From a virus: a DNA stretch of 64,000 nt. This document shows, one piece after another, positions 49,168-56,931 of this stretch. The stretch lies in the IMG/VR virus record IMGVR_UViG_3300005936_000001, positions 62,001-126,000 of that record, one strand, 5' to 3'. Within the stretch, counting starts at the first letter, position 1. Every line of letters begins with the position of its first letter. The notes under the pieces were generated by a model that saw nothing but the letters and a program-made list of their open reading frames with translations, did not search any database and was not told the DNA's origin. The position numbers and the translations under genes were made by a program.

Positions 49168-50271
49168 ATGAGTTATTTATTAAAATATTTAGAAAAGACA
49201 GCTTTGGGTAAATCTTTAAGTAGTTTTAACAGCGGAGCAAGAACAACAAAAAGAGTTAAGCCCTCTAGAAGTAATATATCCAGACACCTTAGAGGAAGTA
49301 GATACAGTCGTCCGGGTATACAGACGGAAGGTAGACGTACTACTTCTACAGGAGGCACCCCTTCATCTAAACACAATGTTCAGTCTTTTGTAGGTGATAA
49401 ACCTGAAAGATATAGCCCTCGTACAGATCCTGTTAAAGATACAAGCCCTAATCCTGTAACTGTAAATAAACGTAAAAAACCACCTAAGGACCCATCCAAA
49501 GCCGCATACGGGCTGGTTAATCCTTGGCAGAAAGACACTCCCGGTCTGGGTTCTATGGATCAATCTCATTCTGGCTTAAGAGATAAACAGGAGTCTCCCA
49601 CTGCTCCTGAATATAGTAGTAATGAATCTAAAATAAAAGAAGATATCGCAAAAATGCGTCCTACTAATGACGCAGGTATAGGCACAGGGATGGGACAGGC
49701 GCAGCTCGATAAGACCCAACTTAAACAAACACAGGAGCAGGATAAATATAAACAGATGCAGGATGCCTGGGCAAAGCAGAGACAACTAATAGCTAAAGGA
49801 CATGTCCGTAATTATGCTATGAATCAGTCTAATCCTACACGGGCAAATAGAATGTACCCGAGACCTGAAGACAGAGCTTATGCAGGGTATATGCATAATA
49901 GGAGTGAGGCTTTAGATAAAGCTTCTCCTGCGATGTCCTCTTCTCAGCTATATGGGGCACTACAGGGGCACGGTGACTGGCAGACACCTACAGCTTCCAG
50001 CTTCGGTATGGGTGGAATGATGAATAGACCTAATCCGATGTTCCCTCAGGCATCCACAAATAATATTTTCATACCTCCTAAGCCTCCTTTCCAGCCCCAA
50101 GGTTCCATGACAGGGATAGGCCCACGTATGTCTAATGTAGATCAAACACAGGGAGGATGGGGTAACGCTTCGTGGCCTACAGGTGTACAGAATCTGATAC
50201 CTAAAGATCAAATACAGTTTACAGACCCGAACAGACTTCCATATAGTCAGAGGTTTGCTAATGCACAGTAA
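49168..50271 (+). CDS. Probable virion protein, Pro/Gln/Ser-rich and disordered
   Basis: A 367-residue low-complexity protein. It starts MSYLLKYLEKTALGKSL, then is rich in Pro, Gln, Ser, Arg and Met-Gly turns with almost no hydrophobic core. That composition suits an internal virion or scaffold-like protein. It closes the three-gene operon. Confidence 0.5.
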   Translation: MSYLLKYLEKTALGKSLSSFNSGARTTKRVKPSRSNISRHLRGSRYSRPGIQTEGRRTTSTGGTPSSKHNVQSFVGDKPERYSPRTDPVKDTSPNPVTVNKRKKPPKDPSKAAYGLVNPWQKDTPGLGSMDQSHSGLRDKQESPTAPEYSSNESKIKEDIAKMRPTNDAGIGTGMGQAQLDKTQLKQTQEQDKYKQMQDAWAKQRQLIAKGHVRNYAMNQSNPTRANRMYPRPEDRAYAGYMHNRSEALDKASPAMSSSQLYGALQGHGDWQTPTASSFGMGGMMNRPNPMFPQASTNNIFIPPKPPFQPQGSMTGIGPRMSNVDQTQGGWGNASWPTGVQNLIPKDQIQFTDPNRLPYSQRFANAQ

Positions 50272-50322
50272 CACATTATGATAAGAACGAGGTAACTTAA
50301 TTGTTACTTTCCTTTGTTGTTT

Positions 50323-50357
50323 CTCTCTCCTTGTCCTCCAGGGAGAGAGTTTTTTTT
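50323..50357 (+). terminator. Rho-independent terminator
   Basis: CTCTCTCC pairs with GGGAGAGAG around a ten-base loop, followed by eight T. Confidence 0.9.
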
Positions 50358-50358
50358 G

Positions 50359-50388
50359 CTTAATTTTTGCCCTTTTTTTGTCACTATA
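50359..50388 (+). promoter_or_regulatory. Phage bipartite promoter P7 (diverged)
   Basis: CTTAATTT at 50359-50366, an 11-nt spacer ending in a T-run and TTGTCACTATA at 50378-50388. The spacing matches the other copies although the second box has three changes. Confidence 0.5.
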
Positions 50389-50468
50389 TATTAGAGATAA
50401 AGTATATCTCGTGTGTTCTTTTTCATCCGGAAAAGGAATATGTGAAATATACGAACAGGGGAAGTACT

Positions 50469-50600
50469 ATGATGAAGACAAAAGCTATACTCGAAGTGGT
50501 AATTTTGAGCGTCTACGCCCTCGTAGGGGTTGTTTTCTGTGTATTCAGTGGTGTCGGGATTGTAAAATCTTGGTTTTCTAAACCTGCAGAACAGGCCTAA
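50469..50600 (+). CDS. Single-pass membrane peptide
   Basis: A 43-residue protein with one hydrophobic helix (VVILSVYALVGVVFCVFSGV) followed by KSWFSKPAEQA. GGGGAAG site upstream. Like the peptides at 40249 and 40450, it is the first gene after a phage promoter. Confidence 0.6.
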   Translation: MMKTKAILEVVILSVYALVGVVFCVFSGVGIVKSWFSKPAEQA

Positions 50601-50610
50601 CAGTAAAATC

Positions 50611-50671
50611 AGCCTCTTAATCTAATTAGAGGCTTATACAACATTAAAGAGGAGTTTACTCCTCTTTTTTT
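50611..50671 (+). terminator. Double hairpin terminator
   Basis: AGCCTCT/AGAGGCT forms a first hairpin, and AAAGAGGAG-TTTA-CTCCTCTTT with a T-run a second, stronger one. Confidence 0.85.
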
Positions 50672-50693
50672 AATTTAACTATAAAGGAATATT

Positions 50694-51734
50694 ATGAGGA
50701 CACTAGCTAGTATTGTACAGGTCGAAGAAGTAAAGCCTATCGCGGGGGCTGATTTTATTGAAATGGCTACGCTTAAGGGTAAAGCATGGCAGTGTGTTAT
50801 TAAGAAGGGAGATCTTAAAGCTTCTGAATATGGAGTGTTTATGGAAATTGATTCTTTTTTGCCTGAAGAGCCCCGATATGAATTTTTAAGGAAGGGCTGT
50901 TACAGAGAAATGAATGGGGTAGGTGGGTTCAGACTAAGAACCATAGCTCTCCGTAAACAAATCTCACAGGGGTTATTACTTCCTCTGGAGGATTTTGAGG
51001 AATTGCGTGGATATGGTGTGGGATTTGATGCGACGGAACTTCTAGGGGTTAAGTTATATGAGCCACCTTTATCAGCACAGTTATCCGGAGAAGTAAAAGG
51101 AAGTTTTCCGAGCTGGTTACATAACTCTGAGCAACCTCGTATTCAGAATTTTTTGGAGTATTTTGATACTATGAAAGGAGTGGGCTGGGAGCGCACACTA
51201 AAGATGGACGGGTCGAGTCTTTCTCTATATTGCAGGGATGGTGAGTTCGGAGTATGTTCCCGTACTCGTGAGCTTAAAGAAACAGAAGGTAACACATTCT
51301 GGGAAGTAGCACGTAGACTGGATATGGAAGAACGGATGTGTAAGCTTAACAGGAACCTTATGGTACAGGCGGAACTCTGCGGAGAAGGAATACAGAGTAA
51401 CCGATGTAAACTTAAGGGACATAATATGTTTGTATATGATATCTTTGACATAGACAAGTATGCTTATCTATGTAAGCAGGAGCGTCTGGAGATAATGGAT
51501 AAACTTAATCAGATGCCTGGTGAAGAGATACAGCATGTACCTATAATAGATGATGAGTATGTATTTGATCGTTTCGAAGCGTTTGATGAACTGCATGCAT
51601 GGGTGACATCTGTTAAAGGATACAATGGGACGTCTCCCGAAGGAGTTGTATTCAAAGCATTGCTTCCGGTAGACGGACATATTATTTCTTTTAAAGTTAT
51701 CAATAACAAATATCTGCTGAAACATAATGAGTGA
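50694..51734 (+). CDS. RNA ligase, DRB0094/Rnl5-like family
   Basis: A 346-residue nucleotidyltransferase. An N-terminal OB-like domain (residues about 1-120) precedes the ligase core, with KMDGSS (nucleophile Lys170), an RTREL segment near 193, a QAELCG motif near 224 and EGVVFK near 310, plus a final FKVINNKYLL. The N-terminal OB domain ahead of the adenylyltransferase is the layout of the DRB0094-type family. It probably repairs host-cleaved tRNA or other nicked RNA. Confidence 0.75.
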   Translation: MRTLASIVQVEEVKPIAGADFIEMATLKGKAWQCVIKKGDLKASEYGVFMEIDSFLPEEPRYEFLRKGCYREMNGVGGFRLRTIALRKQISQGLLLPLEDFEELRGYGVGFDATELLGVKLYEPPLSAQLSGEVKGSFPSWLHNSEQPRIQNFLEYFDTMKGVGWERTLKMDGSSLSLYCRDGEFGVCSRTRELKETEGNTFWEVARRLDMEERMCKLNRNLMVQAELCGEGIQSNRCKLKGHNMFVYDIFDIDKYAYLCKQERLEIMDKLNQMPGEEIQHVPIIDDEYVFDRFEAFDELHAWVTSVKGYNGTSPEGVVFKALLPVDGHIISFKVINNKYLLKHNE

Positions 51735-51969
51735 GTTTCAGGGACTAATAATATCTAAAGGAGCTTATGAAGATGTAAGCTCCTATTTATCAGAACATAT
51801 GAATCACGCTTCAAAGGACACATTCATTTCAGCTACATTATCAAGGATGGGCTGTACACTACCAAATTGCCCAGGTTGTCCCTGTTCTGAATGTCTATTT
51901 TTTGTAAGTAATGATTCCGCTTTAAAAAAATGGATAGCGTGGCAGATAAGGAGGATAAAGAATGAGTGA
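51727..51969 (+). CDS. Small Cys-rich protein, FQG/WQ tandem cluster copy A
   Basis: An 80-residue protein: MSEFQGLIISKGAYEDV at the start, CTLPNCPGCPCSECLFF in the middle and WQIRRIKNE at the end. First of five tandem copies. The final Arg-Arg-Ile codons (AGG AGG ATA) double as the ribosome binding site of the next copy, which starts 8 nt before this one stops. Confidence 0.8.
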   Translation: MSEFQGLIISKGAYEDVSSYLSEHMNHASKDTFISATLSRMGCTLPNCPGCPCSECLFFVSNDSALKKWIAWQIRRIKNE

Positions 51970-52201
51970 GTTTCAGGGACTAATAATAAGTGAATGTAGT
52001 TTTAAGAGAATATTGGAAGCAATTAATCATAGAGATATTAGTAATATATCAGAAGAAGCTCTTGAATATTTTAGGGGGGTAGGATGTATCCAGAATTCGT
52101 GTATCGCTAGTAATTGTAAAGGTTGTTTACTCGATACATATCATATACATATATTTAAGAAGTGGATTCAATGGCAGATGAGGAGGATAAAGAATGAATG
52201 A
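51962..52201 (+). CDS. Small Cys-rich protein, FQG/WQ tandem cluster copy B
   Basis: A 79-residue paralogue with identical first nine residues to copy A, a C-x4-C-x4-C-x2-C cluster and the WQMRRIKNE end. The central region differs strongly from copy A, so only the ends and Cys are held constant. Confidence 0.8.
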   Translation: MSEFQGLIISECSFKRILEAINHRDISNISEEALEYFRGVGCIQNSCIASNCKGCLLDTYHIHIFKKWIQWQMRRIKNE

Positions 52202-52436
52202 GTTTCAGGGATTAAAAATATCTAAAGGAGCTTATAAGGATGTACGCTCCTATTTATTAAGAAGTATAAATAACATTTCACAGTATGATTACTTTTTTGT
52301 TAACATAACAAATAAGGGCTGTACATCATCAAATTGTCCGGGCTGTGCCTGTTCGAAATGTCTATTTTTTACACCCAATAAATCTGTTCTAAAAAAATAC
52401 ATACAGTGGCAATTAAGGAGGATAAGGTATGAATGA
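52194..52436 (+). CDS. Small Cys-rich protein, FQG/WQ tandem cluster copy C
   Basis: An 80-residue paralogue closest to copy A (shared ISKGAYKDV and CPGCACSKCLFF), ending WQLRRIRYE. Translationally coupled to both neighbours. Confidence 0.8.
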   Translation: MNEFQGLKISKGAYKDVRSYLLRSINNISQYDYFFVNITNKGCTSSNCPGCACSKCLFFTPNKSVLKKYIQWQLRRIRYE

Positions 52437-52671
52437 GTTTCAGGGATGTGCGATATCTGAACCAGCTTATAAGCAGGCTATCCTTAGTTTATCAGAGGGT
52501 CGTATCCAAGGGGTAATGTCCTTAGTTCATACGGTCTGTACAATAAGGAACTGTCCCAACTGCATTCCATGCGCAGACTGTTTATTTAATGTACGAAATA
52601 GACGTAAGTTAACAAAGTGGATGCTCTGGCAGAAAAGGAGGATATACTATGAACGAGTTCCAAGGGTGTAA
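52429..52671 (+). CDS. Small Cys-rich protein, FQG/WQ tandem cluster copy D
   Basis: An 80-residue paralogue with CTIRNCPNCIPCADCLF. It reads through the usual RRIxYE end and adds five residues, overlapping the next copy by 23 nt. Confidence 0.75.
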   Translation: MNEFQGCAISEPAYKQAILSLSEGRIQGVMSLVHTVCTIRNCPNCIPCADCLFNVRNRRKLTKWMLWQKRRIYYERVPRV

Positions 52672-52918
52672 AATTACAGATGGATCCCTCCGTGATATAC
52701 ATAATTTTCTACTAGAGGTTTTTGAAGATACAGATGTAGGAGATATAATTTACAGGGCTCGTGATATAGGGTGTACCATTAAATATTGTGGTACCGGGGT
52801 CGAATGTAATGAGTGTCTATTATCTAATTTTAACAGACGTATATATGTAAAATACATACAGTGGCAGTTAAGGAGGATAAGGTATGAAAGAACTGGAAGT
52901 ACAGAAGTACCTTCGTAG
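52649..52918 (+). CDS. Small Cys-rich protein, FQG/WQ tandem cluster copy E
   Basis: An 89-residue paralogue (MNEFQGCKITDGSL, CTIKYCGTGVECNECLLS, WQLRRIRYE) with a nine-residue extension that overlaps the following RNA ligase gene by 35 nt. The ligase uses this copy's C-terminal AGGAGG as its ribosome binding site, as the paralogues use each other's. Confidence 0.75.
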   Translation: MNEFQGCKITDGSLRDIHNFLLEVFEDTDVGDIIYRARDIGCTIKYCGTGVECNECLLSNFNRRIYVKYIQWQLRRIRYERTGSTEVPS

Positions 52919-54062
52919 CGGTAAAACGCCGGAGGAGTTAAAAGAGGAGTTGGGGATTAAGTTCGGTCTCTATGAAGATATGATAATATTAAATTATTCT
53001 CAAATAAATTCCGTTAAATCAAATACTATAGTACAGGAGTGCCGGTCTCTGATACTGGAACAGGATACATGGGATCTGGTGTCTATGGCATTCCGGAGAT
53101 TCTTTAATAAGGGTGAGATGCTGGAGATAACAGACAGCTTTAATTTTAACGGGGCTGTAGCTCAGGAGAAGATAGATGGGTCTATAATATCGTTATTCCA
53201 TAGACATGACAGATGGTATATGTCGACTCGTTCCAGCATTGAAGGCAGAGGACAGGTGATGTTTAATGATATAACCTTTAAGAGCCTGTTTGAAAGAACT
53301 CTGAGGGATACAAAGTATTACGATAGATTTAACAAAGAATACATCTATATATTCGAACTGGTTTCTCTGGACAACAAAGTAGTTCGGGTGTACGAAGAAG
53401 ACACACTATATCTATTAGGCATGCGGGATGCATCTTCTTTCGAGGAGTCTGAATACAGGGAAATACAGTCAGAATATGGTAGACTTAATATACCGACTGT
53501 CAAGCTTCCCAAGTTATACAACTTCGATAACATTGAAGAGTTACTGCAGATGCATAAAGATATGGAAGCTACAGAGGAAGGTTTTGTAGTCGTCAATTAC
53601 AACAAGAGAGAGCAGGGTAATTTCGCCCGGCTTAAAGTCAAGAATCCAGCACATGTGGCAATAGCCCATATGAAAGACCATGGGGGAGCCAGTATGAGAT
53701 GTATCCTGCAGTTGATTATTCTAGGGGAGGAACAGGAATTTCTTTCTTATTTTCCTGAGTTCATGCCCTTGTTTAATCCTCTTAAGAAAGTGTACGACGA
53801 GTACTTGTTAAGGATAAATAATGACACGTTGTACATACAGGAAGATCTTAATAATAAGCTGGGGCGTAAAGAATACGCTATGATAGTTAAAAGCATGACA
53901 TGTCCTGCTCTGATGTTTGAGATGTATGACGGAAGGGCTTCATCGTTCAGAGATTATGTAGATAATTATACAGCTCTGAAAGGTCTGAAGATATTCGCTA
54001 AGAATCTGTTAAAGATTCTTAAGTTTAAAGACAAAGAACTTAGTACTAGTCAGGAGGGGTAG
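52884..54062 (+). CDS. rnlA: T4 RNA ligase 1-like enzyme
   Basis: A 392-residue ATP-dependent RNA ligase. ECRSLILEQ near residue 52 and FFNKGE near 73 match Rnl1 motifs, and EKIDGSIIS carries the nucleophile Lys96, close to Lys99 of T4 Rnl1. Later motifs are FELVS near 157, GFVVVNY near 231 and LKVKNP near 249. The C-terminal helical region fits the tRNA-binding domain of T4 Rnl1. In T4 this enzyme reseals host tRNA cut in the anticodon loop. A second ligase of another family lies in the same operon. Confidence 0.8.
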   Translation: MKELEVQKYLRSGKTPEELKEELGIKFGLYEDMIILNYSQINSVKSNTIVQECRSLILEQDTWDLVSMAFRRFFNKGEMLEITDSFNFNGAVAQEKIDGSIISLFHRHDRWYMSTRSSIEGRGQVMFNDITFKSLFERTLRDTKYYDRFNKEYIYIFELVSLDNKVVRVYEEDTLYLLGMRDASSFEESEYREIQSEYGRLNIPTVKLPKLYNFDNIEELLQMHKDMEATEEGFVVVNYNKREQGNFARLKVKNPAHVAIAHMKDHGGASMRCILQLIILGEEQEFLSYFPEFMPLFNPLKKVYDEYLLRINNDTLYIQEDLNNKLGRKEYAMIVKSMTCPALMFEMYDGRASSFRDYVDNYTALKGLKIFAKNLLKILKFKDKELSTSQEG

Positions 54063-54072
54063 TGAAACAAGT

Positions 54073-54234
54073 ATGAATAGTTTAAAAGCAATGCCGGTAG
54101 CGGAACTTATGGGATTGAGAGTTAAGTATTCCGCAGATGTTATCGAAAAAAGTAAAGAGCGTCTTTATCTTATAGATAAGGAGCTGGAGCATAGACGGGC
54201 TGTTGATGAGCCTGAAATTACAGAAACCCCTTAA
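54073..54234 (+). CDS. Small helical peptide
   Basis: A 53-residue protein starting MNSLKAMPVAELMGLRV, with a charged helix and acidic end. The upstream site is weak (GAAACAAGT). Function unknown. Confidence 0.5.
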   Translation: MNSLKAMPVAELMGLRVKYSADVIEKSKERLYLIDKELEHRRAVDEPEITETP

Positions 54235-54246
54235 CCAAGGAGACTT

Positions 54247-54456
54247 ATGCCAGGTAGTAGTGGTGGTTCCTCACGTAAGATAGGGAGAGAGAAGCGCAAG
54301 GCTTCTCACATGGGATATAATTCCCGCAACCAACGAGTGAAGAATAAATTACGTAAAGTCCGTAAGCTTGTTCGGAGATTTCCGAACTACTGGGCTATCG
54401 TAAATGTCGGGACCAGAAGTGTTCCCGATATGAAGAAGATTCAGAAAACAGCCTAG
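54247..54456 (+). CDS. Small, very basic protein
   Basis: A 69-residue protein with about 22 Lys/Arg (SSGGSSRKIGREKRK, RVKNKLRKVRKLVRR). CAAGGAGA site upstream. Could be a nucleic-acid-binding or virion-packaged protein; no family recognised. Confidence 0.6.
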   Translation: MPGSSGGSSRKIGREKRKASHMGYNSRNQRVKNKLRKVRKLVRRFPNYWAIVNVGTRSVPDMKKIQKTA

Positions 54457-54478
54457 GTTGTTTTCTAGGTTAGGTTCC

Positions 54479-54588
54479 TTTCCGCTGGGAATACTAGCCG
54501 TATGTGAGAACAGCGGAAAAGTTGAATTGTTAGTGTTTAGGGCCTTCGAACGGGGGTCCGGAAAGAGAGACCTCTCGTCTCTCTTTTT
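54479..54588 (+). terminator. Structured 3' region ending in a rho-independent terminator
   Basis: TTTCCGCTG/CAGCGGAAA (54479-54519) forms a first hairpin. The terminator is AAAGAGAGAC-CTCTC-GTCTCTCTTT (54562-54586) plus T. About 40 nt between them show no gene. Confidence 0.75.
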
Positions 54589-54590
54589 AG

Positions 54591-54620
54591 CTTAATTAAA
54601 GGCTGTTTATTGGCATAATA
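54591..54620 (+). promoter_or_regulatory. Phage bipartite promoter P6
   Basis: CTTAATTA at 54591-54598, an 11-nt spacer and TTGGCATAATA at 54610-54620, directly after a terminator. Confidence 0.7.
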
Positions 54621-54626
54621 ACTAAC

Positions 54627-54866
54627 GTAGGGTTTTAACCTCCTAAGCCTCTCAACGATGCTTAAATCGGGATGTCGCGAAAGGTCGACTAAGTAGCGTC
54701 ACGGAGTTTTCGGTCTCTGGGTAAAGCCGTTCAATCTTTAAATACCGGATCTATTCAGTTATGGCGCTATAGGAACCCACTGAATATGAAGGTCGTGCAG
54801 TCCAAATGCGTCTGGGAATCCAGCGGTATTTATTTTACTTTAATCTTTAAAAAGGAGGGGGGGGGT
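54627..54866 (+). promoter_or_regulatory. Long structured 5' leader
   Basis: About 240 nt between promoter P6 and the chosen start. GATGC/GCGTC encloses GTCG/CGAC near 54657-54704, and ATTCAGT (54753-54759) pairs perfectly with ACTGAAT (54779-54785). The leader ends in an unusually rich AAAAAGGAGGGGGGGGT site. It may be a cis-regulatory RNA for the zinc protein and radical SAM genes; no known riboswitch class recognised. Confidence 0.45.
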
Positions 54867-55256
54867 ATGAAAATAGGGGTAATGAAACCACCAAAAATTG
54901 AATGGAGAATATTAGATGAATCTGACCACACGTATTATATGACCTGTAATAAGTGTGGTCAAACAGGGGACATAGCATACAGCTGGGAAGCAAGCGATAA
55001 GCCATTTGATTGGATAAATAACAAGGGGTCATGGATACAGACAGAGGAATATACTTGCCGTACCTGTCTAGATAAGTTCATGGAGCAGTTTATTAATAAT
55101 AATTGCTCCAATGTTAATAGTGATATTTGTGATACTTGTATATTGACAAACTGTCGTTCAAATAGAACACCAAAAGTTATGCAACTAAAAGCAAATCGAT
55201 TAAGAGATAAATTATTAATATTTGAATATTATTTAAATCAAAAAGGAGAAGTATGA
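54867..55256 (+). CDS. Cys-rich zinc protein upstream of a radical SAM gene
   Basis: A 129-residue protein with CNKCGQ near residue 29, CRTCLDK near 67 and C-x2-C/C pairs (DICDTCILTNC) near 90. The last part (C-x2-C-x4-C, then a basic helix) loosely resembles the FQG/WQ proteins. I chose the ATG after the AAGGAGG run; an in-frame ATG at 54786 lies just after a hairpin and lacks a site. Overlaps the radical SAM start by 4 nt. Confidence 0.6.
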   Translation: MKIGVMKPPKIEWRILDESDHTYYMTCNKCGQTGDIAYSWEASDKPFDWINNKGSWIQTEEYTCRTCLDKFMEQFINNNCSNVNSDICDTCILTNCRSNRTPKVMQLKANRLRDKLLIFEYYLNQKGEV

Positions 55257-56251
55257 AACTGGAGGAGATTGGGTTTTATACTCTGGAGGATAGAAGGGCT
55301 GCAAATGTTTCTTTAGACAGCCCGCTCTGGAGATGTGAGCTTTTGTTAACGGACAAATGTAATTTCTCCTGTCCGTACTGTAGGGGATCAAATGGATACA
55401 CCAAGGGAGAATTGACTGATGAGGAAGCCAAGCATGTTGTTGACTTATGGTCTTCTCACCGACTTAAGAATATTCGTTTCTCCGGTGGAGAACCTACTAT
55501 GGTTGAGTATCTTCCTAAGCTTGTAAGACACACTCGGGCTAGAGGAGTGGGGAGGATAGCAATCTCAACGAACGGTTCTGCAGAAACAGCCCTATATGAA
55601 GAGCTGCTGAATGCCGGAGTCAATGATTTCTCTATATCCCTGGATGCATGCTGTGCTTCTACGGGGGATATGATGTCCGGAGGTGTACAAGGCTCGTGGG
55701 ATATCGTAAAGGAGAATATCAAATTCCTGTCGGAGCATACCTATGTAACAGTAGGGGTGGTAATGACAGAGGATAATCTAGGAGAGCTTCTTGATATTAT
55801 CAAGTTCGCGGCTTCTCTGGGAGTTAAGGATATAAGAATAGTATCCTCAGCACAGTGGAATTCTAAAGAAGATATAAAAAATCTTCTATTAGACACTGGA
55901 GTTAATATTACAGACTACCCTATCCTCAAGTATAGGGTAGAAAATTATTGTAATAATAACAATGTCAGGGGAATAAAGGATACTGATTGTGACAGATGCT
56001 GGTTAGCTCTGGACGATATGGCGATTGCCGGTAACTATCACTTCCCATGCATTATTGCTATGCGGGAAGGGGCTGAACCCATAGGCACTGTTCAGGGTAA
56101 GACAATGACCCAGATACGCAGGGAGCGTCTGGAATGGGTTAAAGCAAACAGAACAATTGAGAATCGTATATGTCGGGAAAGCTGCCTCGATGTGTGTATT
56201 TTCTACTCAAATAAAGTGGAGGAACTTAATAGTGGAGTGCGAAGTTTGTAA
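55253..56251 (+). CDS. Radical SAM protein (MoaA/SPASM-like)
   Basis: A 332-residue enzyme. CNFSCPYC (Cys36, Cys40, Cys43) is the canonical 4Fe-4S site, followed by FSGGEPT near 75 (SAM binding), ISTNGSA near 101 and SISLDA near 126. A C-terminal CDRCW...FPC and RICRESCLDVC region fits auxiliary clusters. It resembles peptide- or nucleotide-modifying radical SAM enzymes, with no sign of QueE specifics. The substrate is unknown; its zinc-protein neighbour is a candidate partner. Confidence 0.75.
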   Translation: MKLEEIGFYTLEDRRAANVSLDSPLWRCELLLTDKCNFSCPYCRGSNGYTKGELTDEEAKHVVDLWSSHRLKNIRFSGGEPTMVEYLPKLVRHTRARGVGRIAISTNGSAETALYEELLNAGVNDFSISLDACCASTGDMMSGGVQGSWDIVKENIKFLSEHTYVTVGVVMTEDNLGELLDIIKFAASLGVKDIRIVSSAQWNSKEDIKNLLLDTGVNITDYPILKYRVENYCNNNNVRGIKDTDCDRCWLALDDMAIAGNYHFPCIIAMREGAEPIGTVQGKTMTQIRRERLEWVKANRTIENRICRESCLDVCIFYSNKVEELNSGVRSL

Positions 56252-56654
56252 GGATCTTATAGATAATCTATGTCAGGACAAAGCCTTCGGAATCCTTACC
56301 CGGAACGGGTTTGAATATAAACTAGCCGAAGGGGGAGACTTCTTTGGCTATCAACTCATTTTAATGGATTTCTTCGATGTATCTATCCTTAATACAACTT
56401 GGGGATATCTTAACGTCAATGAAAAATTCAGGGATTTGTTCAGTCCCTTTATCGAGACAAATATAATAGGCAGGTGTTTCTCAGGGGATGAAATAATTAT
56501 CCTGACAAAAAAGCCTTCTATTGTGGATGACCTCTTTAAGAGGGGTAACGATATTGGTTTAAATTTCAGATACTGCAGGTTGATATACAGCGGTAATCTA
56601 AATCAAGATTTGGAAGTGATGTATGACAGAATCGCTAAGCTTGATACCTGCTGA
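56232..56654 (+). CDS. Hypothetical protein
   Basis: A 140-residue protein with a GTG start after AGGAAC inside the radical SAM gene's end, opening with a CEVC pair. The middle is Phe/Leu-rich and may form a compact alpha/beta fold. Overlaps the next gene by 32 nt. No family recognised. Confidence 0.5.
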   Translation: MECEVCKDLIDNLCQDKAFGILTRNGFEYKLAEGGDFFGYQLILMDFFDVSILNTTWGYLNVNEKFRDLFSPFIETNIIGRCFSGDEIIILTKKPSIVDDLFKRGNDIGLNFRYCRLIYSGNLNQDLEVMYDRIAKLDTC

Positions 56655-56919
56655 TAGTTTTCACTGGCTTCGTTGGAGACGGTGCGATGTCCGGGCTATG
56701 TTCGGATGTGTCTGCAGGGAAAGTAACTTAATAAACAAAAAGCATACTTTAAGAAAGTATGCTATCGGATATCATCCTTCAGAACGATTAGCATGTAGAC
56801 CCAAGAAGGGCTGTGTTGCTGTTATGTTTCTGAAGGATGATATATTCAGTTGGTTCCACCTGACTAACAGAGAGTTTTCATTAATATTTATCACAGAAGT
56901 TAAAAATCAAATTAATTAA
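56623..56919 (+). CDS. Hypothetical basic protein
   Basis: A 98-residue protein starting MTESLSLIPADSFHWLRWRR, with several Cys and an FSLIF end. No motif recognised. Confidence 0.5.
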   Translation: MTESLSLIPADSFHWLRWRRCDVRAMFGCVCRESNLINKKHTLRKYAIGYHPSERLACRPKKGCVAVMFLKDDIFSWFHLTNREFSLIFITEVKNQIN

Positions 56920-56931
56920 GAGGAGAAGATT

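Noticed and set aside
51727-52918. CRISPR-like array
   Set aside because: The roughly 235-nt periodicity comes from five protein-coding paralogues, not short repeats with spacers. No other array was seen.
54786-54866. Upstream ATG for the zinc protein at 54867
   Set aside because: No ribosome binding site and the extra residues are not protein-like; the AAGGAGG run fits the later ATG. It could still be an upstream peptide.
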